Below are positions 54,168 to 63,849 of a stretch of DNA of 64,000 nt, in pieces (position 1 is the stretch's first letter; every line of letters begins with the position of its first letter). Position numbers and translations under genes: made by a program. Source of the DNA: CAXBBB01 sp963815505 (GTDB lineage Bacteria > Bacteroidota > Rhodothermia > Rhodothermales > BA12); contig CAWFGU010000014.1 in assembly GCA_963815505.1 (NCBI GenBank), forward strand, positions 62,001 through 126,000. Reading direction: 5' to 3'. The notes under the pieces were generated by a model. The model was not told where the DNA came from. It saw only the letters and a program-made list of their open reading frames with translations, and searched no databases.

Positions 54168-56267
54168 ATGGCTGACGAAACCGTCTACCCGCTCGCACGC
54201 ACGCGAAACATCGGCATCTCGGCGCACATCGACGCCGGAAAGACGACGACGACCGAGCGTATTCTCTTTTACACCGGACGCCTGCACCGCATGGGCGAAG
54301 TCCACGAAGGCGGTGCCACGATGGACTGGATGGAGCAAGAGCAGGAGCGCGGCATCACGATCACTTCGGCCGCAACTACGTGCTTCTGGAAGGATAACAA
54401 GATCAACATCATCGACACGCCGGGACACGTCGACTTCACGGTCGAGGTCGAGCGCTCGCTTCGCGTACTCGACGGAGCTGTTGCGCTGTTCTGCTCGGTC
54501 GGTGGCGTAGAGCCGCAGTCCGAGACGGTCTGGCGGCAGATGGACAAGTACAAAGTCCCGCGCATTGCATTCGTCAACAAGATGGATCGCACCGGTGCCA
54601 ACTTCCTGGCAGCTGTGCAGATGATGAAGGACCGTATCAAGGCCAACGCCGTCCCTCTCCAGCTTCCGATCGGAGAAGGAGAGACGTTTACGGGCGTCAT
54701 CGACCTTGTGCTCAACAAAGCTATCATCTGGGACGATGAGTCACAGGGGATGACGTGGGATGAAATAGAGATCCCGGAAGACATGAAGGCCGAAGCGCAC
54801 AAGTGGCGCGTCAACATGCTCGAAGCCGTCAGCGAAAGCGACGACGAGCTGATGATGAAATACCTCGAAGGTGAGGAATTGACCGTCGACGAAGTGCAGA
54901 GCGCCGTCCGTGCCGCCGTTCTCGACCTGACGATCACGCCCGTCTTCTGCGGCTCGGCGTTCAAGAACAAAGGTGTTCAGCGTCTGCTCGACGCCGTCCT
55001 CGACTACTTGCCGTCGCCCGAAGATGTGGAGCCGGTTACCGGCGTCATCCCGCGTTCGGAAGAAGAGGTCACGCGCAAACCCGATCCCGACGGACCGTTT
55101 GCAGCCGTCGCTTTCAAAATCATGACGGATCCCTACGTCGGTAAGCTGACGTTTTTCCGAGTGTACTCGGGTACGCTCGAGAAGGGTACGTCGATCATGA
55201 ACGCGACGACCGAACGCAAGGAGCGAATCGGACGCATTCTCCAGATGCACGCTAACTCACGCGAGGACATCACGAGCGTTCGCGCCGGAGACATCGCCGC
55301 CGCCGTCGGTCTCAAAGAAGCCAAGACGGGCGACACGCTCTGCGACCCGGACCATCCGGTCATGCTGGAGCAAATGGACTTTCCAGAGCCGGTCATCCGC
55401 ATCGCCATCGAACCGAAAACCAAAGCTGACCTCGACAAACTGGGCACTGGTTTGCAGAAGCTGGCCGAAGAGGATCCGACGTTCAAAGTCAACACGGATC
55501 ACGAGACGGGTCAGACGATCATCGCCGGCATGGGCGAGTTGCACTTGGAAATCATCGTCGACCGCTTGAAGCGTGAGTTCAAGGTCGAAGCCAACGTCGG
55601 AAAGCCGCAGGTGGCGTACCGCGAAGCCATCACGGCTGGCTACGACGAGCACTACACGCACAAGAAGCAGTCGGGTGGACGTGGCCAGTTCGCCGAAGTC
55701 TACATCGAGTTCGAACCGACCGAAGACGGCATCGGCTTCGAGTTCGAAGACAAGATCGTCGGTGGCTCGATCCCACGTGAGTTCATTAGTTCGGTCGAGA
55801 AAGGCATCAAGAGCGCGCTCGATCAGGGACCGCTTGCCGGATATCCCATCGAAGGCGTCAAGGCGCGACTGTACGACGGAAAATTCCACAACGTCGACTC
55901 CGATCAGCTATCGTTCGAGATCGCAGGCCGCATGGCCTTCCGTGAGGCCTCACGCCGCGCCAAGCCGGTGATTATGGAGCCGATCATGGACGTAGAAGTC
56001 ATTACGCCCGAGGAGTACATGGGCGACGTGATTGGCGACTTGAACTCGCGTAGGGGACGCATCATCTCGATGGGCCAGCGCAACGACGCTCAGGTCATCA
56101 AAGCCGAAGTGCCTTTGTCAGAGATGTTCGGCTACTCGACCGATATGCGCTCTATCACTCAGGGTCGCGCGCTGTATACGATGCAGTTCGATCACTATGA
56201 GAAGGTCCCGAACTCGGTGTCGGAAGACATTATATCGGCGGCCAAAGGCGTCACCGCAGACGCGTAA
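54168..56267 (+). CDS. fusA: Elongation factor G
   Basis: A 699-residue GTPase. RNIGISAHIDAGKTTTTERI is the P-loop, NIIDTPGHVDFTVEVERSLR the G3, and AFVNKMDRTGANF the G4 motif. Domains II-V follow: FAAVAFKIMTDPYVGKLTFF, VAYREAITAGYDEHYTHKKQ (domain IV start) and GDLNSRRGRIISMGQRNDAQ. It drives translocation on the ribosome. Start ATG 54168 (ADETVYPLARTR) is preferred over the longer frame. Intact. Confidence 0.97.
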   Translation: MADETVYPLARTRNIGISAHIDAGKTTTTERILFYTGRLHRMGEVHEGGATMDWMEQEQERGITITSAATTCFWKDNKINIIDTPGHVDFTVEVERSLRVLDGAVALFCSVGGVEPQSETVWRQMDKYKVPRIAFVNKMDRTGANFLAAVQMMKDRIKANAVPLQLPIGEGETFTGVIDLVLNKAIIWDDESQGMTWDEIEIPEDMKAEAHKWRVNMLEAVSESDDELMMKYLEGEELTVDEVQSAVRAAVLDLTITPVFCGSAFKNKGVQRLLDAVLDYLPSPEDVEPVTGVIPRSEEEVTRKPDPDGPFAAVAFKIMTDPYVGKLTFFRVYSGTLEKGTSIMNATTERKERIGRILQMHANSREDITSVRAGDIAAAVGLKEAKTGDTLCDPDHPVMLEQMDFPEPVIRIAIEPKTKADLDKLGTGLQKLAEEDPTFKVNTDHETGQTIIAGMGELHLEIIVDRLKREFKVEANVGKPQVAYREAITAGYDEHYTHKKQSGGRGQFAEVYIEFEPTEDGIGFEFEDKIVGGSIPREFISSVEKGIKSALDQGPLAGYPIEGVKARLYDGKFHNVDSDQLSFEIAGRMAFREASRRAKPVIMEPIMDVEVITPEEYMGDVIGDLNSRRGRIISMGQRNDAQVIKAEVPLSEMFGYSTDMRSITQGRALYTMQFDHYEKVPNSVSEDIISAAKGVTADA

Positions 56268-56301
56268 TCCACAACAATCCAACTACTAACACTCTACTGA
56301 A

Positions 56302-57489
<1,188 letters not shown>

Positions 57490-57509
57490 ACTGTCAGGCG
57501 CTGTTCCAG

Positions 57510-57542
57510 CCGCCGGTTGACCAGATCAACCGGCGGTTTTTT
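57510..57542 (+). terminator. Rho-independent terminator after tuf
   Basis: An 11 bp perfect stem (ccgccggttga / tcaaccggcgg) with a 5 nt loop and a TTTTTT run. It marks the end of the str operon, so rpsJ at 57586 must be read from its own promoter or by readthrough. Confidence 0.92.
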
Positions 57543-57585
57543 GCGCCAACCACAACCACATTCTGTTCTTTACATCCCCACCGAT

Positions 57586-57895
57586 ATGGCAATGAGCCAG
57601 CGCATCCGCATCAAACTCAAATCGTTCGATCACTCGCTGATCGACAAGAGCGCGGAGAAGATCATCAAAACGGTCAAATCGACTGGTGCCGTCGTCAGTG
57701 GTCCGATTCCGCTTCCGACCAAGAAGGACATCGTCACCGTTCTGCGTGGGCCTCACGTCGACAAGAAAGCGCGCGAGCAGTTCGAAACCCGCTCGCACCG
57801 CCGATTGATCGACATCCTGTCCAGCAGCTCGACGACCGTCGATGCCCTGCTCGAAGCTCGAGCTGCCATCGGGCGTCGACGTCGAAATCAAGTAA
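57586..57895 (+). CDS. rpsJ: Ribosomal protein S10, frameshifted near the C-terminus
   Basis: About 102 residues when repaired. QRIRIKLKSFDHSLIDKSAE and GPIPLPTKKDIVTVLRGPHV are S10, as is SHRRLIDILSSSSTTVDALL. The frame then breaks at CTCGAAG (57850-57856): dropping one G gives LLKLELPSGVDVEIK* at 57893-57895, the expected S10 end. Without that repair the frame runs to 57960 with an unrelated Arg-rich tail. Being essential, the gene must be functional, so the break is almost certainly in the consensus. First gene of the S10 operon. Confidence 0.93.
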
Positions 57896-57992
57896 AGGAA
57901 GAAGTCGAGCCGGTAGGAGAGGTGTCGTCTTCGTGTAAGGCTCACAGCCTCGGCCTATGACGGCGTAGGATAGACCCTATATTAAAAGGCTC

Positions 57993-58020
57993 GACACTAG
58001 GTCGGCGCAGACTTAGTGTC
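57993..58020. promoter_or_regulatory. Hairpin in the rpsJ-rplC spacer
   Basis: A 7 bp perfect stem (gacacta at 57993-57999, tagtgtc at 58014-58020) in a 204 bp spacer between rpsJ and rplC; a second weak hairpin follows (gcttgccctgtgcggcaggc, about 58063-58082). The spacer is unusually long for this operon and may hold an extra promoter or an autoregulatory leader. Confidence 0.35.
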
Positions 58021-58099
58021 TGACGTGTTCTCTGTTTTTGCTTTACGCTTAACTTAATCTGGCTTGCCCTGTGCGGCAGGCCGATTTCATTGGATTACA

Positions 58100-58738
58100 A
58101 TGAGCGGGATTATCGGAAAAAAGCTCGGAATGACGAGCATCTTCGATGCAACGGGTCGCAATATCATTTGCACCGTCGTCGAAGCCGCGCCCAACGCGGT
58201 CACACAAATTAAAACAACGGACGGAGCCGACGGCTACGATGCCGTCCAACTCGCCTACGACGAGCGCCCCATGCGGCGTACGACTAAGGCAATGCAGGGC
58301 CACTTCGCTCGCACCGGCACTTCTCCTAAGCGCAAACTCATTGAGTTTCGCGACTTCACGGGTGACGCTGAGGAAGGCGGAACGGTCTCGATTACGGACA
58401 TCTTCGTTGAGGGCGAGAAGATCGACGTTACGGGCACCAGCAAGGGTAAGGGTTTCCAGGGCGTAGTCAAGCGTCACGGTTTCTCGGGTGTCGGCGGCTC
58501 GACGCACGGTCAGCACAACCGGCAGCGCGCTCCTGGATCGATCGGCATGGCCTCCACGCCCTCGCGCGTTTTCAAGGGTATGAAGATGGCCGGACGTACA
58601 GGCAACGACCGCGTGACGGTTAAGAACCTCGTCGTCGCCCGCATCCTTGCCGACAGCAACCTGATCCTCGTCAAGGGCGCGATCCCTGGGGCGAAGGGCG
58701 GCTACGTCGAGCTTCACAAGCAATCCCCACGCGGCTAA
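58100..58738 (+). CDS. rplC: Ribosomal protein L3
   Basis: A 212-residue protein. MSGIIGKKLGMTSIFDATGR is the expected start; DVTGTSKGKGFQGVVKRHGF and GGSTHGQHNRQRAPGSIGMA, then GMKMAGRTGNDRVTVKNLVV are L3 hallmarks near the methylated Gln region. It initiates assembly of the 50S subunit. Start ATG 58100. Intact. Confidence 0.96.
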   Translation: MSGIIGKKLGMTSIFDATGRNIICTVVEAAPNAVTQIKTTDGADGYDAVQLAYDERPMRRTTKAMQGHFARTGTSPKRKLIEFRDFTGDAEEGGTVSITDIFVEGEKIDVTGTSKGKGFQGVVKRHGFSGVGGSTHGQHNRQRAPGSIGMASTPSRVFKGMKMAGRTGNDRVTVKNLVVARILADSNLILVKGAIPGAKGGYVELHKQSPRG

Positions 58739-58760
58739 AGACGGCTCAGGGTAGAATACC

Positions 58761-59535
58761 ATGGAATTTCCAGTTTATCGCCAGGATGGGTCAGAAGCGG
58801 GCCGTTCGGTTTCGCTCAGCGACTCTATCTTCGGCATCCAGCCCAACGACCACGTCATCTGGCTCGACGTGAAGGCCAGCGCAGGCCAACGCGCGTCAGG
58901 GTACGCACAAGGTCAAGGATCGGGGGGAGAATAGCCACTCGACGCGCAAGCTGTACCGGCAGAAAGGCACAGGTGGCTCGCGCGCCGGCTCGGCCAAAAG
59001 CCCCATCCGCCGTGGTGGAGGCACCATCTTCGGACCGCGTCCGCGCAACTACACGCAGAACGTCAACCGCAAGACCAAGCAGCTCGCCACGCGCTCAGCC
59101 CTCGCGTACAAGGCGCAGGAAGGTAGCATCCGCGTCGTCGACACGATTGCGATGGACGCGCCCAAGACGCGCGACATCCACACGCTCGTCGGCACGCTCG
59201 GCCTGACCGGACGCACGGTATTCGTGACCGATACGACCGACCGCTCGCTGCTGCTCAGCATCCGAAACATTCCTAAGGTGCACGTCCAGACGGCGACTTC
59301 GCTGTCGACGCTCGACGTGATGCAGGCGACGACGCTCGTTTTCTTAGAAGGCGCGCTGTCGGTCCTTGACGATCGCTTTTCCGGCGCCAAAGAAGTCGCC
59401 TCGGGAGACGGTTCTCAGGCCGAAGCGCCCGAGCCGGTCGTCGCAGCCGCTCCGATCATCGCGTCGGATACGGGCATCGAAGCCATCGCGGGCGCCGACG
59501 ATGTTGATCCTTCCGTCGATCCGGCCTCGGCCTGA
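58761..59535 (+). CDS. rplD: Ribosomal protein L4, frameshifted, with long C-terminal tail
   Basis: About 257 residues when one extra base (about 58874-58882) is removed. MEFPVYRQDGSEAGRSVSLS and IFGIQPNDHVIWLDVKA are in the first frame; then ANARQGTHKVKDRGENSHST, RKLYRQKGTGGSRAGS and RRGGGTIFGPRPRNYTQNVN, the rRNA-binding loop, follow in the second. MQATTLVFLEGALSVLDDRF ends the normal L4 fold. A tail of about 45 residues rich in Ala, Glu, Asp and Pro follows, beyond the usual family length. In E. coli L4 represses the S10 operon. Confidence 0.92.
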
Positions 59536-59552
59536 CGCATTCCAGCAGAGAC

Positions 59553-59852
<300 letters not shown>

Positions 59853-59956
59853 GCCGACCCCAACCTAATTTCACCGGGCGCAAAGCCTGCCGCGCGCATC
59901 GACCGCTCACCGAGCGTCAGCCAGAGGCCAGCAGTTAAGCCCACATTCCTACGATC

Positions 59957-60790
59957 ATGGCCATTCGCCAACTCAAACCGAACACTCCCGGCCAGCGTCA
60001 GCGCTCGGTCGCGACGTTCGACGAGATCACCAAGTCGAAACCAGAGAAGAGTCTTCTCGCTCCGGTAAAACGGCATGGCGGTCGCAACAACAACGGTCGC
60101 ATCACTACGCGCCACCAGGGCGGTGGCCACAAGCGTCGGTACCGCATCATCGACTTCAAGCGCGACAAGTTCGGCATTCCCGCCCGAGTCGCTGCCATCG
60201 AGTACGATCCGAACCGGAGCGCCCGCATTGCGCTGCTCAACTACGTCGACGGCGAGAAGCGGTACATCATTGCTCCCAATGAAGTCTCGGTCGGTCAGAC
60301 GATCGTCAGCGGAGAAGACGCGGCGCCCGAGGCGGGCAACTGCCTTCCGCTCTCGAAAATCCCCTTGGGTTCGTACGTCCATTGTGTCGAGATGAAGCCG
60401 GGTAAAGGCGCCCAAATGGCTCGCTCTGCCGGTACGTATGCGCAGCTCACCGCTCGCGAAGGCAAGTACGCTTCGCTCCAGCTTCCTTCGAAGGAAGTTC
60501 GGCTCGTGCCCGTCATCTGCATGGCGACGATAGGCACCACGTCGAACCCGGACCACATGAACATCGACCAGGGCAAGGCCGGTCGTAACCGCTGGCGCGG
60601 CATCCGTCCCAAAACGCGTGGCGTCGCGATGAACCCGGTTGATCACCCGATGGGTGGCGGCGAAGGCAAAGCGTCCGGAGGCCACCCCAAGTCGCCGACC
60701 GGCGTCATGGCCAAGGGCTTCAAGACGCGCAAGAAGAACAAGGCGTCGAACAAATACATCGTCCGCCGTCGCAAGACGAAGAAAGGTTAA
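59957..60790 (+). CDS. rplB: Ribosomal protein L2
   Basis: A 277-residue protein. MAIRQLKPNTPGQRQRSVAT start, HGGRNNNGRITTRHQGGGHK, RYRIIDFKRDKFGIPARVAA, NPVDHPMGGGEGKASGGHPK (peptidyl-transferase region His) and NKASNKYIVRRRKTKKG end. Intact. The 104 bp spacer after rplW shows no gene. Confidence 0.97.
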   Translation: MAIRQLKPNTPGQRQRSVATFDEITKSKPEKSLLAPVKRHGGRNNNGRITTRHQGGGHKRRYRIIDFKRDKFGIPARVAAIEYDPNRSARIALLNYVDGEKRYIIAPNEVSVGQTIVSGEDAAPEAGNCLPLSKIPLGSYVHCVEMKPGKGAQMARSAGTYAQLTAREGKYASLQLPSKEVRLVPVICMATIGTTSNPDHMNIDQGKAGRNRWRGIRPKTRGVAMNPVDHPMGGGEGKASGGHPKSPTGVMAKGFKTRKKNKASNKYIVRRRKTKKG

Positions 60791-60796
60791 TTCGAT

Positions 60797-61081
60797 ATGG
60801 CACGCTCGCTCAAAAAAGGTCCTTTCGTTCACTTCAAGCTTCAAAAGAAGGTGGACGATCTCAACGAGACCGCCAAGAAGAAAGTCATAAAGACGTGGAG
60901 TCGCGGCTCGGTCATCACACCCGAGTTCGTCAGCCACACGTTTGCGGTCCACAATGGCAAGTCGTTCGTTCCGGTCTACGTGACCGAGAACATGGTCGGT
61001 CACAAGCTGGGCGAGTTTTCGCCGACGCGCAACTTCCGTGGCCACGCCGGCGACAAGAAGGACAAGCGCGGACGCCGATAA
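60797..61081 (+). CDS. rpsS: Ribosomal protein S19
   Basis: A 94-residue protein: MARSLKKGPFVHFKLQKKVD, IKTWSRGSVITPEFVSHTFA, HNGKSFVPVYVTENMVGHKL and GEFSPTRNFRGHAGDKK. It binds the 30S head with S13. Six bases after rplB. Intact. Confidence 0.97.
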   Translation: MARSLKKGPFVHFKLQKKVDDLNETAKKKVIKTWSRGSVITPEFVSHTFAVHNGKSFVPVYVTENMVGHKLGEFSPTRNFRGHAGDKKDKRGRR

Positions 61082-61123
61082 CCCCTCTCTGCGGGCAACC
61101 AGCCTGCGCAACACATCAGCCCT

Positions 61124-61487
61124 ATGCAAGCCAAAGCCGTCCGTAAAGGCGCCCGTGGAAGCGCGCTCGAAGATGCGCACCGTGGCCAACCTCGTGCGTG
61201 GAAAGGGAGTACCGGAAGCCCTGAGCATCCTCGACTTCCTGCCGCACGCCGCGACCATGCCGATTAAGGCGACGATCACGTCCGCCTACCACAACTTGAT
61301 GGACCAGAACCCCGACGAGCGCGTCGGCGAGGAAGACATCGTCATTTCGGAGATCATGGTCGATGAAGGCCCGGTCTTCAAGCGGTTTCAGCCGGCCCCC
61401 CGTGGCCGCGCTCACCCGATTCAGAAGAAGACCTCGCACATCACGGTCGTCGTGTCGGCTCCCGACTACGTCACCGAAGAAGCCTAA
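61124..61487 (+). CDS. rplV: Ribosomal protein L22, frameshifted near the N-terminus
   Basis: About 120 residues when repaired. MQAKAVRKGARGSAL starts the protein; at CTCGAAG (61166-61172) dropping one G gives KMRTVANLVRGKGVPEALSI, then LPHAATMPIKATITSAYHNL, ISEIMVDEGPVFKRFQPAPR and GRAHPIQKKTSHITVVVSAP. The late beta-hairpin that lines the exit tunnel is complete. Another position for the extra base, a few codons earlier, cannot be ruled out. Essential gene, so the break is probably in the consensus. Confidence 0.9.
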
Positions 61488-61491
61488 GACT

Positions 61492-62349
61492 ATGGGACAG
61501 AAAACTAATCCGATCGGCTTTCGCCTGGGCATCATCCGGGGTTGGGACTCCAGCTGGTATGCTGAGAAGGACATGGCCGAAAAGCTGGTCGAAGACGACA
61601 AGATCCGTCGCTATCTGACAGCTCGGTTGAAACGAGCCGGACTGGCCCGCGTCGTCATCGAGCGCACGCCGAGCCGTGTTATCCTGACGCTTCACACGTC
61701 GCGTCCGGGCATCATCATCGGCCGCGGCGGTACCGAAGTCGAGAAGCTGCGCGGCGAGATCAAGCAGCTGACGGACAAGGACATCCAGATCAACATTTCG
61801 GAGATCAAGCGTCCTGAGATGGATGCGAGCCTTGTAGCGCAGAACATCGCCCAGCAGTTGGAAGGCCGCGTGTCGTTCCGCCGGGCTATGAAGCAGGCAA
61901 TCCAGGCCGCAATGCGGATGGGAGCCAGCGGGATTCGTATCAAATTGGGCGGACGCCTAGGCGGTGCCGAAATGGGCCGAACCGAGCAGTACCTCGAGGG
62001 CAGCGTGCCGCTCCACACGATCCGTAACGACATTGACTACGCCGAAGCGACGGCGTTCACGATTTATGGAACCTGCGGTGTTAAGGTTTGGATCTCGCGC
62101 GGCGAGGTCATCGGTAAGCCCGAACTCAACCCCAACGTACAGGCGCAGCGTTACCAGATGCAGCAGCCTGCTCCCAGCCGCAGAGGCGGACGTGATGGCG
62201 GCGGCGACGATCGCAAGGAGCGCGGACGTGGACGCGGTGACAGAGGTGGACGCGGTGGAGGTGCCGGAGCAGGCGGGCGAGGCGGACGCGGTGGATCGGG
62301 CGGCGGTGCGGGTGGAGGCGGCGGCGCGAGCCGCGGCGGACGCCGTTAA
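61492..62349 (+). CDS. rpsC: Ribosomal protein S3 with RGG/Gly-rich C-terminal extension
   Basis: A 285-residue protein. MGQKTNPIGFRLGIIRGWDS start, the KH domain with SRPGIIIGRGGTEVEKLRGE, AQNIAQQLEGRVSFRRAMKQ, and GRLGGAEMGRTEQYLEGSVP. The usual S3 fold ends at about residue 228 (VQAQRYQMQQ). It is followed by an extension of about 55 residues made almost entirely of Gly, Arg, Asp, Ala and Ser (RRGGRDGGGDDRKERGRGRG, then GGRGGRGGSGGGAGGGGG), an RGG-like low-complexity tail. Four bases after rplV. Confidence 0.96.
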   Translation: MGQKTNPIGFRLGIIRGWDSSWYAEKDMAEKLVEDDKIRRYLTARLKRAGLARVVIERTPSRVILTLHTSRPGIIIGRGGTEVEKLRGEIKQLTDKDIQINISEIKRPEMDASLVAQNIAQQLEGRVSFRRAMKQAIQAAMRMGASGIRIKLGGRLGGAEMGRTEQYLEGSVPLHTIRNDIDYAEATAFTIYGTCGVKVWISRGEVIGKPELNPNVQAQRYQMQQPAPSRRGGRDGGGDDRKERGRGRGDRGGRGGGAGAGGRGGRGGSGGGAGGGGGASRGGRR

Positions 62350-62400
62350 GACTGACTCAGAACATTCCCGGGCGACTGCTCGGATTAGACCCCTAGTATT

Positions 62401-62850
62401 ATGCTGATGCCCAAACGGACCAAGTTCCGTCGCGTCCAGAAAGGACGCAACACGGGACTTGCGCAGCGTGGCACCTCAATCGACTTCGGCGACTTCGGTC
62501 TCAAAGCGCTCGAGCCGGGCCGCATCACGAGCCGCCAGATCGAAGCCTCGCGTATCACCATGACGCGCCGCATGAAGCGCGTAGGAAAGGTATGGATTCG
62601 CATCTTTCCTGATCGCCCCGTCACCAAGAAAGCCGCCGAAACCCGAATGGGCGGTGGTAAAGGATCGCCGGAATATTGGGTAGCCGTCGTCCGTCCCGGG
62701 CGCGTGCTCTTCGAAATCGGCGGCGGAATCGGACAGGAACTGGCATACGAGTCGATGAAGCTCGCCCAGGCCAAGCTGCCGATCAAGACCAAGATGGTCA
62801 CGCGCCCCGATTACGTCGCGCCGGTCGGACCCGTCCGCGTCGCCAAGTAA
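62401..62850 (+). CDS. rplP: Ribosomal protein L16
   Basis: A 149-residue protein: MLMPKRTKFRRVQKGRNTGL, ITSRQIEASRITMTRRMKRV, GKVWIRIFPDRPVTKKAAET and RMGGGKGSPEYWVAVVRPGR. It is part of the A-site/tRNA accommodation corridor of the 50S. Intact, 51 bp after rpsC. Confidence 0.97.
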   Translation: MLMPKRTKFRRVQKGRNTGLAQRGTSIDFGDFGLKALEPGRITSRQIEASRITMTRRMKRVGKVWIRIFPDRPVTKKAAETRMGGGKGSPEYWVAVVRPGRVLFEIGGGIGQELAYESMKLAQAKLPIKTKMVTRPDYVAPVGPVRVAK

Positions 62851-62876
62851 CGCTGACCTAGCAGACCCCTACGACT

Positions 62877-63068
62877 ATGACCGCAATCGAAATCCGCGAC
62901 CTCTCGGTCGATCAGATCGAGGACCAGATTCAGACGGAGACGACTGAGCTTTCCAACCTGCGCTTCCAGAACGCCATCGCCCGTATTGACAACCCGATGC
63001 AGATGCGCGTCAAGCGCCGCCTGATCGCGCGCCTCAATACGGTTCTGACCGAGAAGAAGGCCGCTTAA
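62877..63068 (+). CDS. rpmC: Ribosomal protein L29
   Basis: A 63-residue helical protein: MTAIEIRDLSVDQIEDQIQT then ELSNLRFQNAIARIDNPMQM and KRRLIARLNTVLTEKK. It sits near L23 at the exit tunnel. Intact; 26 bp after rplP. Confidence 0.93.
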   Translation: MTAIEIRDLSVDQIEDQIQTETTELSNLRFQNAIARIDNPMQMRVKRRLIARLNTVLTEKKAA

Positions 63069-63143
63069 CACTCACGAAATGGGTAGTTGGTGAGGTGTCC
63101 CATCCGGGACGACGGACTCACGGCTCACCAAGCCCGTACGACT

Positions 63144-63443
63144 ATGGAAACAACCGAAACGAGCGGAGCCCCTGAGGCTACCGAGACGACCGAACGCAAC
63201 GCGCGCAAGCAGCGTGTCGGACTGGTCACGTCAAACAAGATGAACAAGAGCATCACCGTCTCGATCGAGCGGCAAGTGAAGCACCCGATCTACGGCAAGT
63301 TCATTAAGAAAACGAGCAAGCTGATGGCCCACGACGAGAACAACGACGCCGGAGAAGGCGATACTGTTCGCATCATGGAGACCCGTCCGCTGAGCAAGAA
63401 CAAGCGCTGGCGTTTGGTCGAAATTCTCGAACGCGCCAAGTAA
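63144..63443 (+). CDS. rpsQ: Ribosomal protein S17
   Basis: A 99-residue protein from ATG 63144. RNARKQRVGLVTSNKMNKSI, SIERQVKHPIYGKFIKKTSK, HDENNDAGEGDTVRIMETRP and LSKNKRWRLVEILERAK are S17. The first about 18 residues (METTETSGAPEATETTE) are an acidic, Thr-rich N-terminal extension not found in the E. coli protein. Confidence 0.95.
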   Translation: METTETSGAPEATETTERNARKQRVGLVTSNKMNKSITVSIERQVKHPIYGKFIKKTSKLMAHDENNDAGEGDTVRIMETRPLSKNKRWRLVEILERAK

Positions 63444-63468
63444 TCCTCACCTCTAACAGCATCCTACC

Positions 63469-63838
63469 ATGATTCAGCAAGAATCGCGTCTGGCCGTAGC
63501 CGACAACAGCGGAGCCAAAGAGGTGCAGTGCATCCGCGTGCTCGGAGGTTCGGGCCGTCGCTACGCTACTCTGGGCGACGTGATCGTCGTCTCGGTCAAG
63601 TCGGCCATTCCGGGCGGCAACGTCAAGAAGGGCACCGTCCACAAGGCCGTCATCGTGCGCGTCAAGAAGGAGCGACGTCGCACCGACGGCAGTTACATCC
63701 GTTTCGACGAGAATGCCGCCGTCCTGCTTAACGACGCAGGCGAGCCTGCGCGGCACTCGCATCTTCGGACCCGTCGCGCGTGAACTGCGCGAGCGTCAGT
63801 ACATGCGCATCGTCTCGCTGGCTCCAGAAGTGCTTTAA
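63469..63838 (+). CDS. rplN: Ribosomal protein L14, frameshifted near the C-terminus
   Basis: About 122 residues when one extra base (about 63745-63750) is removed. MIQQESRLAVADNSGAKEVQ, RVLGGSGRRYATLGDVIVVS, VKKGTVHKAVIVRVKKERRR and FDENAAVLLNDAGEP are in the first frame; then RGTRIFGPVARELRERQYMR, IVSLAPEVL* in the second. This is the full expected L14 ending at TAA 63836-63838. It binds near the 30S interface with L19. Essential, so the break is probably artefactual. Confidence 0.93.
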
Positions 63839-63849
63839 TAGATAAGACT

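Noticed and set aside
57896..57960. Extended C-terminus of S10 in the unshifted frame
   Set aside because: The extra residues are Arg-rich and unrelated, whereas dropping one G gives the canonical S10 end and stop.
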